Positions 1 through 10,033 of a stretch of 64,000 nt of DNA are shown piece after piece. Each line of letters opens with the position of its first letter. The first letter of the stretch is position 1. The position numbers and the translations under genes were made by a program. The notes under the pieces are model-generated. The model was not told the DNA's origin and did no database searches. It was given only the letters and a program-made list of their open reading frames with translations. The DNA is from Smithella sp. (GTDB lineage: Bacteria > Desulfobacterota > Syntrophia > Syntrophales > Smithellaceae), in contig JAGPFC010000009.1 in the NCBI GenBank assembly GCA_018056685.1, positions 1-64,000 on the forward strand. Reading direction: 5' to 3'.

Positions 1-1262
1 AATGCCTGTCCCCCGGAGCTCACCTCGATGCTGGCCGCGGCAACCTGGTCGGCGCCGATAGCGACCTGCTGCAGGGCCTTGTCCAGATTCTCCACCGCCA
101 TATTGAGGGATTCTTTGATCTTGGCATGGTCGCCCTTGTATTCTCCCATCATCCGGGCGGTCATATCTTTGTCGGCTAATCTTTCCAGAGCATCCGAAGC
201 TTCATTAATGGGACCGATCAATTCATCCAGCGTCCGGTTAACCCCGTGCACGATATCCCGGTATGCGCCACTGAAAGCTTCTTCATTGCCCCGGACGTCC
301 AGCTGCCCGTCCATGGCTGATTTCGTCAATACATTCATTTCGCCGACCAGATTCTTGACGGTTTCCGTCATCTTCTGCAGCGCCGGTCCGATCTCATCAT
401 TTTCGTCAACGACATCCGTTACAACGTCAACATTACCCTCGGAGATCTGCTGCATATTGAATACGACATTTTGCTGAAGGTGATCCGCAAACTGATCCAT
501 TGCCTTGGTCAGCTCGCCTATCTCATCCTTTCTCTCCATATACAATCGTCTGGAAAGATGACCTTTTTGCAGTTCTTGCATCATCAAAATGGATTTCTTC
601 AGAGGTTTCGTGAGCGATCTGTTCATCATGACACCAAGAAACACAAAGAGGGCAACGCCAAAACCTGACATGATCCAAATGACACCTGACCAGCCCCCCT
701 TACCGTGAAGCGTATCATTAATGGCGGCGTTGTGTTTACTGATATTGAAATCACTGAGACTGCCTGCAGCGGACGCAACTTTCTTTTGGGCTTGAGACCA
801 ATAGCTTCCCTCAGCCAGCAAACGATTCACCTCATCGTTTTTCCCCTCCGAGGCCAGCATCATGATTTCCTTGTAACCGCGCTGCGCCTCCGGCCAGGCC
901 GCTTCGAACTCGGAAAGAGCCTTTTCCTCATCTGAAGACAGTTTCTTGCCTCGATAGGTTTGAAGCATCTGGTTGATGGCATCTACTTCCTGCTTGATGT
1001 TTTCCTGAGTTTTATTGCTTCCTGAAGAAACTGCAATATGCCGGTAAAGATTCTTTTCGATTTTTTCAAGACCGATTTTCATGTCTCCGGTTTCCCGGAT
1101 ATCCCCTACATACTGGCGATACACTGTATCCAGCGCACGCAATGCTTTCATTCTCACATTGGCACCGGTCAACAGCATGCCCGTTACAATCATAAAAATA
1201 AGCGTCAATGACCCTGTTAGCTTGATGCTCACCTTCATGTCATTAAATACTTTTCCTATCAT
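1..1262 (-). CDS. Methyl-accepting chemotaxis protein, C-terminal part beyond the window
   Basis: My own reading of the minus strand from the ATG at 1262 gives an open frame that runs off the left edge. A short cytoplasmic start precedes a membrane segment (about residues 10-32). A helical extracellular region of about 150 residues follows, resembling the four-helix-bundle MCP sensor (4HB_MCP), then a second membrane segment near residues 195-215. Next comes a HAMP domain and further HAMP-like repeats containing EIGELTKAMDQFADHLQQN. The signalling hairpin lies outside the window. The last visible stretch ([20 protein letters not shown]) is nearly identical to the same region of the neighbouring MCP, so the two are paralogues with different sensors. 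Ligand unknown. Confidence 0.88.
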   Translation of the reverse strand, partial: MIGKVFNDMKVSIKLTGSLTLIFMIVTGMLLTGANVRMKALRALDTVYRQYVGDIRETGDMKIGLEKIEKNLYRHIAVSSGSNKTQENIKQEVDAINQMLQTYRGKKLSSDEEKALSEFEAAWPEAQRGYKEIMMLASEGKNDEVNRLLAEGSYWSQAQKKVASAAGSLSDFNISKHNAAINDTLHGKGGWSGVIWIMSGFGVALFVFLGVMMNRSLTKPLKKSILMMQELQKGHLSRRLYMERKDEIGELTKAMDQFADHLQQNVVFNMQQISEGNVDVVTDVVDENDEIGPALQKMTETVKNLVGEMNVLTKSAMDGQLDVRGNEEAFSGAYRDIVHGVNRTLDELIGPINEASDALERLADKDMTARMMGEYKGDHAKIKESLNMAVENLDKALQQVAIGADQVAAASIEVSSGGQA

Positions 1263-1367
1263 GATCAGCTCCCTTACCAAATATTGTTAATTATTAATCG
1301 CTTTCAGCCTGTTTTTTCCGCATCCATTTTAGATGCATGAATGTGTGATTTTTAATATATCTCTCGT

Positions 1368-3350
1368 TTACATATTTGTTATTTGAGATTGATCCATCCT
1401 GCCGCTCAGTTTGAAACGGGCGACCATGCTGCGCATCTCCTCGGATTGTGAAGACATCTCTTCAGCGACACTGGCCGATTCTTCCGCATTGGCTGCGTTA
1501 TGCCTTGTCAGTTGATGCATTTCTTCCATGGCACTATCCATCTGAATAAATCCATCACTCTGCTGCTCAGAAGCTTCTGCTATGTCTGCCACAACCTCGC
1601 TGACCTTGATGTTTTTTTCCGTGATCTCCTGAAAATTTTTCAAGACTTCCACATTGATCGCCACACCATTTTCCGAATTCCTCACCGCTTCTTCGATCAG
1701 ATTCGCCGTGTTCTTCGCCGCCTCCGCGCTCCGCATCGCCAGATTCCTCACTTCTTCCGCAACCACCGCAAAACCTTTCCCGGCATCTCCCGCACGAGCC
1801 GCTTCCACCGCCGCGTTCAGGGCCAGAAGATTCGTCTGGAAGGCGATCTCATCGATCGTCTTGACGATCTTCGCCGTGGCATCCGATGAAGTCTTGATCT
1901 TGTTAATCGCCGACGACATCCGGTTCATGCTCTCCACACCCTTCTCCGCGCTGTTCAAGGCCTCTCCGGCAACTTTTTTGGCTTCTCTCGCATTCACGGC
2001 GTTTTGTTTGGACATGGAAGACATTTCCTGTACACAGATAGACAGAACATCCAGGGACGTGTTTTGATCATTAGCCAACTGGGACAAGGACTGACCGCTT
2101 GTGCTGACCTGAACGCTGATGGCTGACAACTGGTCTGCTCCAATAACCACTTGCTGGAGGGCCTTATCCAGATTTTCCACCGCCAGATTGAGCGATTCTC
2201 TGATTTTGGCATGGTCGCCTTTGTAATCGCCGGTAATTCGCGCGGTCATGTCCTTTCCGGCAACTTTCTCCATAACCGATAAAGCCTCATTAATCGGTCC
2301 AATCATCGCATCCAGGGTTTTATTGACGGCATTGACTAAAAACCTGAAGACGCCTCTTAAATTATTTTTATTTCCACGAACATCCAGCCTGCCTTCCACG
2401 GCCGACTTCGTCAATAGGGTCATTTCATTACCCAGGATGTTCATATGCTCGATCATTCTTTTAAAAGCCGGGCCAATTTCATCTTGTTCATCAATGACAC
2501 TGGTATTGATATCAATATTACCGTCAGCAATTTTTTGGACATTCAGCACGATATTTTGCTGCAGGTAGTCAGCAAACTTATCGATGGTATTGGCCAGTGC
2601 TCCTATCTCGTCTTTATGGTTCATCCCCAGTCTGTGGGAAACGTGGCCTTTACCAAGTTCCTGTACGCCTTCGACGATCTTTTTCATGGGACGCAAGGCC
2701 CAGGCGACTACCATTAAAATTGTCGCAACGATACATGCAATAAGCGCCAGCAGGGTCAGCGTGATCATGATAACGGATTGCTTGCCCAGCTGGTTGATCT
2801 TCTGCATCAATTCGGCTTTGGGAATACCGGAATAGAGGGCTCCAATGACTTCCCCTCTGCTGTTGAACAAAGGTGCATAAGTTGTATGATATGGTTTACC
2901 AAGAATATTGGCCTCGCCAATATAAGAACTGCCCTTGATGATACTTTGATAAGCTTTGCTGTCCTTCCCCAGATTGGTTCCATCAGCCCGGCTGCCGTCA
3001 TTCTTCTTAACCGTGGTCACGACCCTGATAAAGTCATCACCGCTGCGGGCAAAGATGGTCGCGGTGCTTGAGAATTGCTTGGATATCCGGTCCACCACTT
3101 CATAGCGTTTCGCAATGGGCAAACCGGCCTGATCTACCAGAATACCATTTTTAAGATCCATGACACCATAGCTTCGCTCAACCTCATCACGGAATATGTT
3201 CATTTCCGCAGAAAGTTTTTGTTCCAGAATATGATCAGCGACCGATAGAGACGTCTTCTTCAACTGACTGTTCGCAATAAAAAGCACGCCGCCTGTGAAT
3301 AAAATGATCGGAATCAGGCAGAACAATACGATTTTAAATGATATGCGCAT
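1368..3350 (-). CDS. Methyl-accepting chemotaxis protein with Cache sensor
   Basis: A 660-residue transmembrane chemoreceptor. An N-terminal membrane segment (about 8-26) is followed by a periplasmic Cache-type sensor (about 35-190, including [20 protein letters not shown]), a second membrane segment (about 192-215) and HAMP (about 216-270). Additional HAMP-like repeats reach about residue 400. The cytoplasmic signalling domain carries the near-invariant hairpin tip [20 protein letters not shown], which contacts CheA and CheW. It lies downstream of cheW and cheA on the same strand, so it probably feeds that array. The ligand cannot be read from sequence; Cache domains usually bind small metabolites. 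Confidence 0.95.
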   Translation of the reverse strand: MRISFKIVLFCLIPIILFTGGVLFIANSQLKKTSLSVADHILEQKLSAEMNIFRDEVERSYGVMDLKNGILVDQAGLPIAKRYEVVDRISKQFSSTATIFARSGDDFIRVVTTVKKNDGSRADGTNLGKDSKAYQSIIKGSSYIGEANILGKPYHTTYAPLFNSRGEVIGALYSGIPKAELMQKINQLGKQSVIMITLTLLALIACIVATILMVVAWALRPMKKIVEGVQELGKGHVSHRLGMNHKDEIGALANTIDKFADYLQQNIVLNVQKIADGNIDINTSVIDEQDEIGPAFKRMIEHMNILGNEMTLLTKSAVEGRLDVRGNKNNLRGVFRFLVNAVNKTLDAMIGPINEALSVMEKVAGKDMTARITGDYKGDHAKIRESLNLAVENLDKALQQVVIGADQLSAISVQVSTSGQSLSQLANDQNTSLDVLSICVQEMSSMSKQNAVNAREAKKVAGEALNSAEKGVESMNRMSSAINKIKTSSDATAKIVKTIDEIAFQTNLLALNAAVEAARAGDAGKGFAVVAEEVRNLAMRSAEAAKNTANLIEEAVRNSENGVAINVEVLKNFQEITEKNIKVSEVVADIAEASEQQSDGFIQMDSAMEEMHQLTRHNAANAEESASVAEEMSSQSEEMRSMVARFKLSGRMDQSQITNM

Positions 3351-3437
3351 GCGTGTCTTTCATCCTTTCCGTTGAGGTTACTTCTTGAATTGCGTTTTCT
3401 CAATTTCGTTCTGATCTTTGGATTCGACTCAGATCAA

Positions 3438-3950
3438 TCAATTTTCTTCACTGGCAGCCTTTTTCATATTAATAATGTCGGCCGTTGAAATGACTTTTTC
3501 AATATCCAGGAGCAGACGTACCCGTCCTCCAATCTTGCCCACACCCAGCAGATACTCCGGGTTTACATCCGCGCCAAAGGATGGCGTGTCCTCAATATCA
3601 TCAGCGGACACATTGACCACCTCAGAAACCTTGTCCACCAGGATACCCATCATCAAGCTGGACGTTTTGATAACAATGATACAGGTTTCTTCTGTAATCT
3701 GTGTTTCTTCCATGCCGAATTTTATCTTGAGATCCATAATGGGATGAATTTTGCCCCGAAGATTAATGACACCCCTGATATATTTTGACGTCAACGGCAC
3801 CGGCGTAATCGGCATTCGCCCGATGATTTCCTGAACTTTTAATATTTCAACCCCGTATTCTTCACTGGCCAGGAAAAACGTAAGGTATTTACCCGAGCGT
3901 GAATCAACCTTCACAGACTGACTTTCCTTAACAGCGGTTGCGTTACTCAT
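3438..3950 (-). CDS. cheW: Chemotaxis coupling protein CheW
   Basis: A 170-residue protein whose residues about 20-160 form one CheW-like domain: YLTFFLASEEYGVEILKVQE, then GVINLRGKIHPIMDLKIKFG, then GILVDKVSEVV. CheW bridges receptors to the kinase CheA at the inner membrane. It follows cheA by 26 bases on the same strand, and an MCP gene lies downstream, which fits a chemotaxis operon. No unusual features. Confidence 0.95.
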   Translation of the reverse strand: MSNATAVKESQSVKVDSRSGKYLTFFLASEEYGVEILKVQEIIGRMPITPVPLTSKYIRGVINLRGKIHPIMDLKIKFGMEETQITEETCIIVIKTSSLMMGILVDKVSEVVNVSADDIEDTPSFGADVNPEYLLGVGKIGGRVRLLLDIEKVISTADIINMKKAASEEN

Positions 3951-3976
3951 TTTTTCCTCCTACGATAACGTGTTTA

Positions 3977-6010
3977 TTACTCTTTGATATTGACTTGCTG
4001 GCGGGCGATGCCTACAATTCCGGCCGCATCCAGGATCAAACCCACCGTGCCATCGCCCATGATTGCCCCGCCAGCCACACCAGGTACATTGTTGACTCCG
4101 TGGCCCAGCAACTTGGTGACAACCTGTGTCTGGCTCAAAAGATCATCCACAAAAAGAGCACACCGCTGCTGCCCTTCGCCGATAACAACCAGCAAACCCG
4201 CGGTGAGTTCGATTTCGGCATCCTGTATATTAAACAATCTGTGCAGTCTCACAACCGGTACCATTTCATCCCGGAATGAAAGCATCTCCGCTCTTAGGTT
4301 CACTGTATGGATATCGGACGGTTCCGGCCGAACTGCTTTTTGTATATTGTAAGTGGGCAGGATGAATCGCTGCGAGCCGACTTTAACGATCATGCCATCG
4401 GTAATCGCCATCGTCAAAGGCATTCTCATAATGAAGGCGCAACCTTTTCCTTCTGTGGTTTGAACCTCTATCCGCCCGCGCAGGGCTTCAACGGCCCTTC
4501 GCACCACATCCATGCCGACTCCCCGTCCCGAAACCTCGGTTACCTTTTCGGCCGTGGAAAATCCCGGAAGGAAGATCAGTTGCCATACTTCCTGATCCGT
4601 CATTCTTTCGGCCGAATCGATTAATCCCTTGGCTATCGCTTTCTCCACGATATTCTGGCGGCTCATACCCCGACCGTCATCCCAGACCGTCAGCATGATG
4701 CTTCCCTCGGCATGACCGGCCGTAAGATTAATATGTCCGTTTTCTGATTTTCCGGCCCGACGTCTCTCCTCCGGCGTCTCAATGCCGTGGTCAATCGCAT
4801 TTCGGATCAAATGGATAAGCGGATCAGCCACCATATCAACCATATTGCGGTCAATTTCAATGTCATCACCTTCTGTAACGCAATTGACCATTTTACCGTT
4901 CTTATGAGAAAGATCGCGGGCCAGCCTCACCATCTTCTGAAAAGTTCCCTTGAGAGGAACCATACGTAAAAACATGCTCAGGTCATGCAATTCCCGCACA
5001 ATCTTTCCCGCCTGTGATATCTTCTTATTCAAGTCGTGATATTTCCCGTTAACAATCAATTCATCCTGTCCCACCATGGTCTGCGCGATGACGAGCTCGC
5101 CCACGGTATCGAGTAGTTTGTCCAGGCGGTCAACCTTCACCCTCACGGTTGATTCTGCCATCTGCTCAGGGGCTTGGGGCGTAGAAACGGTCTGCTCTGG
5201 AGAAACTTCTTTGGTTTTGACAGGAATCTCTTTCCTGGTTACCGGTTTGGAAACGGGTTCCGGCGGTTTTTCCGGAATTTTCTGTTCCTGAGTGCCGGAC
5301 ACAAAGCCCTTCAGGGTTTCCATCAGTTCACTGTGCCCCAGGGGCAAGTCTATTTGCTGGCCGGGACCGGATGATTTCATTCGCTCTAAAATAACTTTGA
5401 TCATATCCAGCGCTTTCAGGGATAGATTGGCGTGTCCTGTCGTAAAATTATCCTCGCCGTCCCTAACCCTGGCTAACATGGATTCCACATGATGCGCGAG
5501 ATCCTTCACGCAATCGAGATTAAGAAAAGAGGACGTTCCCTTAATGGTATGAAAACCGCGAAAGATGGTATTGAGTAGTTCTTTGTTATGGGGATTCTTT
5601 TCCCAATCCAAAATGGCCGACTCAGCCATGACCGCCCATTCCATATTTTCGACAATGAACTCATTCATCAGATCCACATCAAATTCCGTGGAAAGCGTAA
5701 ATTTTTGCGCCTCCATCGTCTTGGGTTGTCCGGTCGCCGGTTTTCCCGGTGCTGCAGCCGGCGTATCTTCCTCGCCGCATTCCATGGCCCGTTCCAATAT
5801 TTCTCCCAGACGAGCTATCCCCTCCCGGCGTGCCTCTACATCTTGATCCGGCCAGGAATCCATCTCGGCACAAGCCTCTTCGAGAATATCCCGGAGATTG
5901 CCTGCGGATTTATCTTTAAAGAGGATTAATTTTTTCTTGAATTCATCAAATTCAGAATTGTTTTGCGGATCAAGTTCAATCAAAGATATGGCAAGATTAT
6001 TTAGATTCAT
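3977..6010 (-). CDS. cheA: Chemotaxis histidine kinase CheA
   Basis: A 677-residue kinase. After a helical N-terminal segment (1-110) of unclear role comes the HPt domain with the phosphoacceptor His154 in RGFHTIKGTSSFLNL. A Pro-rich linker follows, then the dimerisation helices (about 290-350). The ATPase domain has N-box HLIRNAIDHGIETPEERRR and G-box DDGRGM and GRGVGMDVV. The C-terminal CheW-like domain spans about 540-670. It autophosphorylates under receptor control and passes phosphate to CheY. The extra 110 residues before the HPt domain are longer than in enteric CheA and may be a degenerate second HPt. No cheR or cheB is visible in the window. Confidence 0.95.
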   Translation of the reverse strand: MNLNNLAISLIELDPQNNSEFDEFKKKLILFKDKSAGNLRDILEEACAEMDSWPDQDVEARREGIARLGEILERAMECGEEDTPAAAPGKPATGQPKTMEAQKFTLSTEFDVDLMNEFIVENMEWAVMAESAILDWEKNPHNKELLNTIFRGFHTIKGTSSFLNLDCVKDLAHHVESMLARVRDGEDNFTTGHANLSLKALDMIKVILERMKSSGPGQQIDLPLGHSELMETLKGFVSGTQEQKIPEKPPEPVSKPVTRKEIPVKTKEVSPEQTVSTPQAPEQMAESTVRVKVDRLDKLLDTVGELVIAQTMVGQDELIVNGKYHDLNKKISQAGKIVRELHDLSMFLRMVPLKGTFQKMVRLARDLSHKNGKMVNCVTEGDDIEIDRNMVDMVADPLIHLIRNAIDHGIETPEERRRAGKSENGHINLTAGHAEGSIMLTVWDDGRGMSRQNIVEKAIAKGLIDSAERMTDQEVWQLIFLPGFSTAEKVTEVSGRGVGMDVVRRAVEALRGRIEVQTTEGKGCAFIMRMPLTMAITDGMIVKVGSQRFILPTYNIQKAVRPEPSDIHTVNLRAEMLSFRDEMVPVVRLHRLFNIQDAEIELTAGLLVVIGEGQQRCALFVDDLLSQTQVVTKLLGHGVNNVPGVAGGAIMGDGTVGLILDAAGIVGIARQQVNIKE

Positions 6011-6378
6011 TTTTCCATCTTTTCAAATTTTTATTTAGTTACAATTAAAAAAAATTGCGAAATAATAGAGATTATTTATGAAAGAAAACCCGTTTTTTTC
6101 TTTTAATTTGACATACTTTTATTGGTTTTGTCAATATGATTATGTTATTTTATCACCACATGAATCATCATATTTAATGTTGACTATTTTAGAAAAGTAA
6201 ACAATAATGAAAATAGAATTCATGATTAATAATTACCAATTTTGCTCTTGGAAAAAGGAACTGAATAAAACAAAGGGTCTAAACCAAAGATTATCAGGAA
6301 AATAATTCTACATTTTTTCCATAAAATGTTATATATAATTATATAAAGTAAATCAGTTTTTCTTGACACGAGGTTAAT
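6011..6378. other. AT-rich divergent intergenic region between cheA and cheY
   Basis: There are 368 bases between the cheA start (minus) and the cheY start (plus). It is strongly AT-rich with no plausible gene. A TTGACA lies at 6108-6113 on plus, but the nearest TATGAT is 21 bases further on, so I do not call a promoter. It presumably holds both divergent promoters. Confidence 0.5.
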
Positions 6379-6750
6379 ATGATCAAAAAAATATTAATTG
6401 TTGACGACTCTCCCATCTCTGTAAAAATAATCAAAAGTTGCATCCCCAAAGACAAAGACTACGAATTATTCGATGCCAATGACGGTCAGGCGGGTGTGGA
6501 AAAATATAAGGAAATTAAACCTGACCTCACCTTTATGGACTTAACCATGCCCGTCATGAATGGGTTTCAGGCTTTGGAAGAAATTCTGAAATTTGATCAA
6601 AAAGCAAAAGTGATTATTCTCACAGCCGATGTTCAGATCAAAGCGGTGTCCAAAGCCCACGATTTGGGCGCTTTCTCGGTATTGAAAAAACCTCCCGCAA
6701 AAGAAACCATAGCCGCAGCAATCAAAGAAGCAGAAAACGCATTACTTTAA
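6379..6750 (+). CDS. cheY: CheY-like single-domain response regulator
   Basis: A 123-residue receiver domain with nothing attached. It has the acidic pocket DD (9-10), phosphoacceptor Asp54 in TFMDLTMPVMNG, the conserved Thr in VIILTAD and Lys in VLKKP. It is divergent from cheA and 12 bases upstream of a CheC-type phosphatase gene, so it is the likely output regulator of this array. Single-domain regulators of this type can also act in other pathways, so the motor link is an inference. Confidence 0.9.
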   Translation: MIKKILIVDDSPISVKIIKSCIPKDKDYELFDANDGQAGVEKYKEIKPDLTFMDLTMPVMNGFQALEEILKFDQKAKVIILTADVQIKAVSKAHDLGAFSVLKKPPAKETIAAAIKEAENALL

Positions 6751-6762
6751 TTTGGGTAAATT

Positions 6763-7416
6763 ATGGCGAAAAATGATGACGTTAAAGAAATGATTACCAC
6801 GGCAGAAACCGACCTGTTGCAGGAAATCATGAATATTGCTTTCGGCCGGGCGGCTTCAGATCTGGCGGAATTTGTAGATATTTTCGTTATACTCAGCGTT
6901 CCTCAAATAAGGCTGCTTCAGGCATTTGATCTTCCGAATTATATTAACAGCGAAATCATGGACTATGATAAAGACCGGGTTTCCGTCGTAGAACAAAGTT
7001 TCTGGGGGAAATTTAAGGGAAATGCTTTTCTGGTTTTTCCTCCCGGGGCTGGTAAAAAATTGATTTCATTGTTTGACGGTGGGACCAGTGTTCTGGATTC
7101 GGATCCGTTTCAGGAAATGGAAAAAGAAACCTTCCTGGAAATCGGCAACATTCTCATCGGAGCCTGCATTGGAAAGATTGCCGAGCTTCTGGGCGATGTC
7201 ATTACTTATTCACCGCCGCGCGTTGTTGTTGAAAAAAGTCTTCACGGTGTGGTTTACGACAATCTGGTTGATCCTGACAACATGGCGATTGTCCTCAGAA
7301 CCGTCTTTGAGTTTAACGAGCGAAATGTCAGCGGATTTATGTTCATTCTCACCAAACAGGAATCTTTTGTCTGGTTGAAAAATGCTTTGCACAAATTCCT
7401 CGAACAGTACGAATAG
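6763..7416 (+). CDS. CheC/CheX-family chemotaxis phosphatase
   Basis: A 217-residue protein with two copies of the helix that carries the Glu-x-x-Asn active-site pair of CheC-type CheY-P phosphatases: LQEIMNIAFGRAASDLAEF (about residues 20-38) and FLEIGNILIGACIGKIAELL (about 125-144). Both copies keep E and N, so both sites may work. Immediately downstream of cheY, it would dephosphorylate that regulator. Length fits CheC. No CheD gene is next to it. Confidence 0.82.
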   Translation: MAKNDDVKEMITTAETDLLQEIMNIAFGRAASDLAEFVDIFVILSVPQIRLLQAFDLPNYINSEIMDYDKDRVSVVEQSFWGKFKGNAFLVFPPGAGKKLISLFDGGTSVLDSDPFQEMEKETFLEIGNILIGACIGKIAELLGDVITYSPPRVVVEKSLHGVVYDNLVDPDNMAIVLRTVFEFNERNVSGFMFILTKQESFVWLKNALHKFLEQYE

Positions 7417-7566
7417 ATTCACGAACCGGTCATCAGCCTGCTTTTGGCAGATTTAAACAAGATTGATATATCCGTCTGCTTCTCTTTCCGGTTTTATAAC
7501 CTCATTCGTTTACCGACGTGTCTTTCTGATAATCGTACTGAATCGATAAGCCTGAAATTTTTTGTC

Positions 7567-7595
7567 TTGATAAGACTCTGATGATTGTTTAATAA
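7567..7595 (+). promoter_or_regulatory. Candidate sigma-70 promoter
   Basis: TTGATA at 7567-7572, a 17-base spacer, then TAATAA at 7590-7595, ending 32 bases before the ATG of the downstream kinase gene. The match is good but not perfect; prediction from sequence only. Confidence 0.5.
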
Positions 7596-7627
7596 TTGAA
7601 AAATATTGTACAAAGAGAACTGTATTC

Positions 7628-9208
7628 ATGACGCACCCCCTGTTAATCGACGCCATGAAAAATCCGGATTTTTATCCTCACCAACCGCAAGCGGTTGAAC
7701 TTATCCAGACTCATATCTCCTACGTTTTCATCGCCGGAGATTTTGTTTACAAAATTAAAAAACCGCTCAAATTTGATTTTCTCGATTTCACAAGTCTGGC
7801 CAAACGAAAATTCTTTTGTGAAGAAGAACTGCGCCTAAACCAGCGGCTCGCTCCCGATACTTATCTGGATGTTATTGCCATATCCAGAACCTCGCAGGGG
7901 AATATGACGATGAATCATGGAACTGAAATCATTGAGTATGCTGTGCGAATGAAGAGACTGCCCGAGGATAGGATGTTCAAAAGTCTTCTGGCCCGGAAAC
8001 TGATTGATGAAAAAATAATGGATACGCTGGCCGAAAAAATTGCTTCATTTCACCGTCAGGCTCGAACAGATGCGCATATTGATGCACTGGGCAGCATCGA
8101 AAATATCCGACATAATAACGATGAAAATTTTTCCGAAACGCTTCATTACATCAATGTCACCCTTCCCGAATATCAATATCGGTTTATCAAAGAATATGTG
8201 GACCAGTTCCTGTTCGTCAATAAATCTCTTTTTGAAAAGAGGGTACGTAATCACAAAATAAGAGACTGTCACGGTGATTTGCACCTGGATCATATTTGTA
8301 TTAATGATGAAATAACGATTTTCGACTGCATTGAATTTAACGAACGTTTCCGATGTGGAGACGTGGCGGAAGATGTCGCTTTCCTGACGATGGATATCGA
8401 TTTCAACGGTTATCCCCAACTGGCTGATGCTTTTGTGAAATCATATGTCAATTACTCAGGCGATATCGACCTGCCCGCTCTGCTGAACTTTTACCGATGC
8501 TATTATGCCTATGTTCGGGGCAAAGTAACCAGTCTGCGATTGGCGCAGGAAGAAATTACAGAAAATGAATGCCGTGCCATAAAGAAAACCGCGGAGAAAT
8601 ATTTTGATCTGGCCTATACATACGCCGTCCGCCTGGATAAACCGGCATTGATTTTAACCGCGGGTCTGATGGGTTCCGGAAAAAGCTATCAGGCGCGCAG
8701 GCTTGCCGGGTATCTTGGCGCGGACATTCTCCGCACGGATGTCATTCGCAAAGAAATTTTTGCCCTTCAAACGACGGACCGGCGTTATGAAGCTTTCGGT
8801 CAGGGTATTTATTCCGATGATGTTTCCCGTCTGGTCTATCAAAAAATATTTGAACTGGCCGGGCAGAAAATCAAACAGGGGAAACCGGTCATCATCGACG
8901 CCTCTTTCAAAAAACGGGCAGAACGACAAAATGCCTTGCGCCTGGCGGCAACGCTTGGCGTTCCATGCTATATTCTGGAGTGCTTTTGTCCCGACGAAAT
9001 CACCCGTCAGCGCCTGGAAAGAAGAATACTGAATAACGATAATGCTTCGGACGGACGCTGGGAACTGTTCCAACAGCAGAAAAACGATTTTGATGTCATT
9101 CAAGAATTTTCTGAAAACTGCCACCTGAAAATAGATACATCCGTTAATCAGGAAATTGCCAGGCGGGAGATTATAGCAAAAATCAAGGGAGACCAGTGGC
9201 GAATGTAA
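7628..9208 (+). CDS. APH-like kinase fused to an AAA/Zeta-type P-loop kinase
   Basis: A 526-residue two-domain protein. The N-terminal half (about 1-330) is an aminoglycoside phosphotransferase-like kinase fold with catalytic motif HGDLHLDHIC (near residue 218) and metal-binding DCIEFNERF. The C-terminal half (about 340-510) is a P-loop phosphotransferase with Walker A GLMGSGKSYQ and the DASFKKRAER region, like Zeta-toxin or gluconate-kinase relatives. Proteins of this architecture are widespread in bacteria and often labelled bifunctional aminoglycoside phosphotransferase/ATP-binding protein. The true substrate is unknown and antibiotic resistance should not be assumed. It stands alone on plus and converges on bamD. 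Confidence 0.82.
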   Translation: MTHPLLIDAMKNPDFYPHQPQAVELIQTHISYVFIAGDFVYKIKKPLKFDFLDFTSLAKRKFFCEEELRLNQRLAPDTYLDVIAISRTSQGNMTMNHGTEIIEYAVRMKRLPEDRMFKSLLARKLIDEKIMDTLAEKIASFHRQARTDAHIDALGSIENIRHNNDENFSETLHYINVTLPEYQYRFIKEYVDQFLFVNKSLFEKRVRNHKIRDCHGDLHLDHICINDEITIFDCIEFNERFRCGDVAEDVAFLTMDIDFNGYPQLADAFVKSYVNYSGDIDLPALLNFYRCYYAYVRGKVTSLRLAQEEITENECRAIKKTAEKYFDLAYTYAVRLDKPALILTAGLMGSGKSYQARRLAGYLGADILRTDVIRKEIFALQTTDRRYEAFGQGIYSDDVSRLVYQKIFELAGQKIKQGKPVIIDASFKKRAERQNALRLAATLGVPCYILECFCPDEITRQRLERRILNNDNASDGRWELFQQQKNDFDVIQEFSENCHLKIDTSVNQEIARREIIAKIKGDQWRM

Positions 9209-9226
9209 TACCGGAATGGAACGTTA

Positions 9227-10006
9227 CTATTTTGGTTCTTCTTTCTTCTTTTCTTCCTCCGAACTCAGTGTCTGTTGCTCCTTCTTTTTTTTCTTCGCTT
9301 CCTTCTTTAATTTTTCTTTCTCTTCCTCGGCAATTTTCGCCTTTGTCTCAGTAATGTGATTTTTTATTTTATCATCGAATCCGCTATCAGGATATTCTCG
9401 GGCAATCGTTTCGAAACGTGAAAGGGCCGCCTGATACTTTTTCTTTTTAAGGTAAAATTTACCCACGTAAAATTCGCGTTGCGCCAGTCTTTGTTTTACT
9501 TCCTTCAGCTTTGTTGCCGCTAACGGCGAAAACTTGCTTTGAGGATACCGCGAAATAAGTTTTTCCCATTCCTTGCGGGCTTTTATGGTTTCTGATTGAT
9601 CACGATCAATCGCTTCGATCTGATGGTAACTGCACATCCCCATCTGATAGATTGCATAAGGAACATTTTCATTAACCGGATGCATGGATATAAAATCTCT
9701 GTAGGCGTTTTCCGCTTCAGCATATTCTTTGTCGCTATAAAAAGAATCAGCAATGCCTATCTCAGCCAGAATTGCCATTTCGTGCAGGGGATATTCTTCC
9801 TTGAGACGCGTAAAATAGTCGCGTGCTTTGCTGTAATTATTCTCCTTATATTCATCAGAGGCTAAGGAATAAAGTTTCTCGGGTGTCAATACAACTTTTT
9901 CCTGTTTCTTGAACAATGAACAGCCGCTGAGAACTAGCGACAACGCCATCAGAAATAAAACAAGTCTTAATTTAAATAATCCGGAAAGCATGCTTGGATA
10001 GATCAA
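9227..10006 (-). CDS. bamD: Outer membrane assembly lipoprotein BamD (YfiO family)
   Basis: A lipoprotein with a hydrophobic signal (LVLFLMALSLVLSGC) ending in a lipobox Cys. About 200 residues of TPR-like repeats follow (LYSLASDEYKENNYSKARDY and similar), then a Lys/Glu-rich tail. BamD works with BamA to insert beta-barrel proteins in the outer membrane. The start is uncertain: a TTG at 10006 has AGGAAGAGGG seven bases upstream and is used here; ATGs at 10030 (no ribosome site, longer acidic leader) and 9991 are alternatives. It follows thioredoxin closely on the same strand. The charged C-terminal tail is longer than usual. Confidence 0.85.
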   Translation of the reverse strand: MIYPSMLSGLFKLRLVLFLMALSLVLSGCSLFKKQEKVVLTPEKLYSLASDEYKENNYSKARDYFTRLKEEYPLHEMAILAEIGIADSFYSDKEYAEAENAYRDFISMHPVNENVPYAIYQMGMCSYHQIEAIDRDQSETIKARKEWEKLISRYPQSKFSPLAATKLKEVKQRLAQREFYVGKFYLKKKKYQAALSRFETIAREYPDSGFDDKIKNHITETKAKIAEEEKEKLKKEAKKKKKEQQTLSSEEEKKKEEPK

Positions 10007-10033
10007 TACGCAACCCTCTTCCTGTAACATTAT

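Noticed and set aside
6108..6140. Promoter from TTGACA to TATGAT upstream of cheY
   Set aside because: Spacing is 21 bases, too long for sigma-70.
7628..9208. Aminoglycoside resistance gene
   Set aside because: The APH-like fold is shared by many small-molecule kinases; the fusion type is not an established resistance enzyme.
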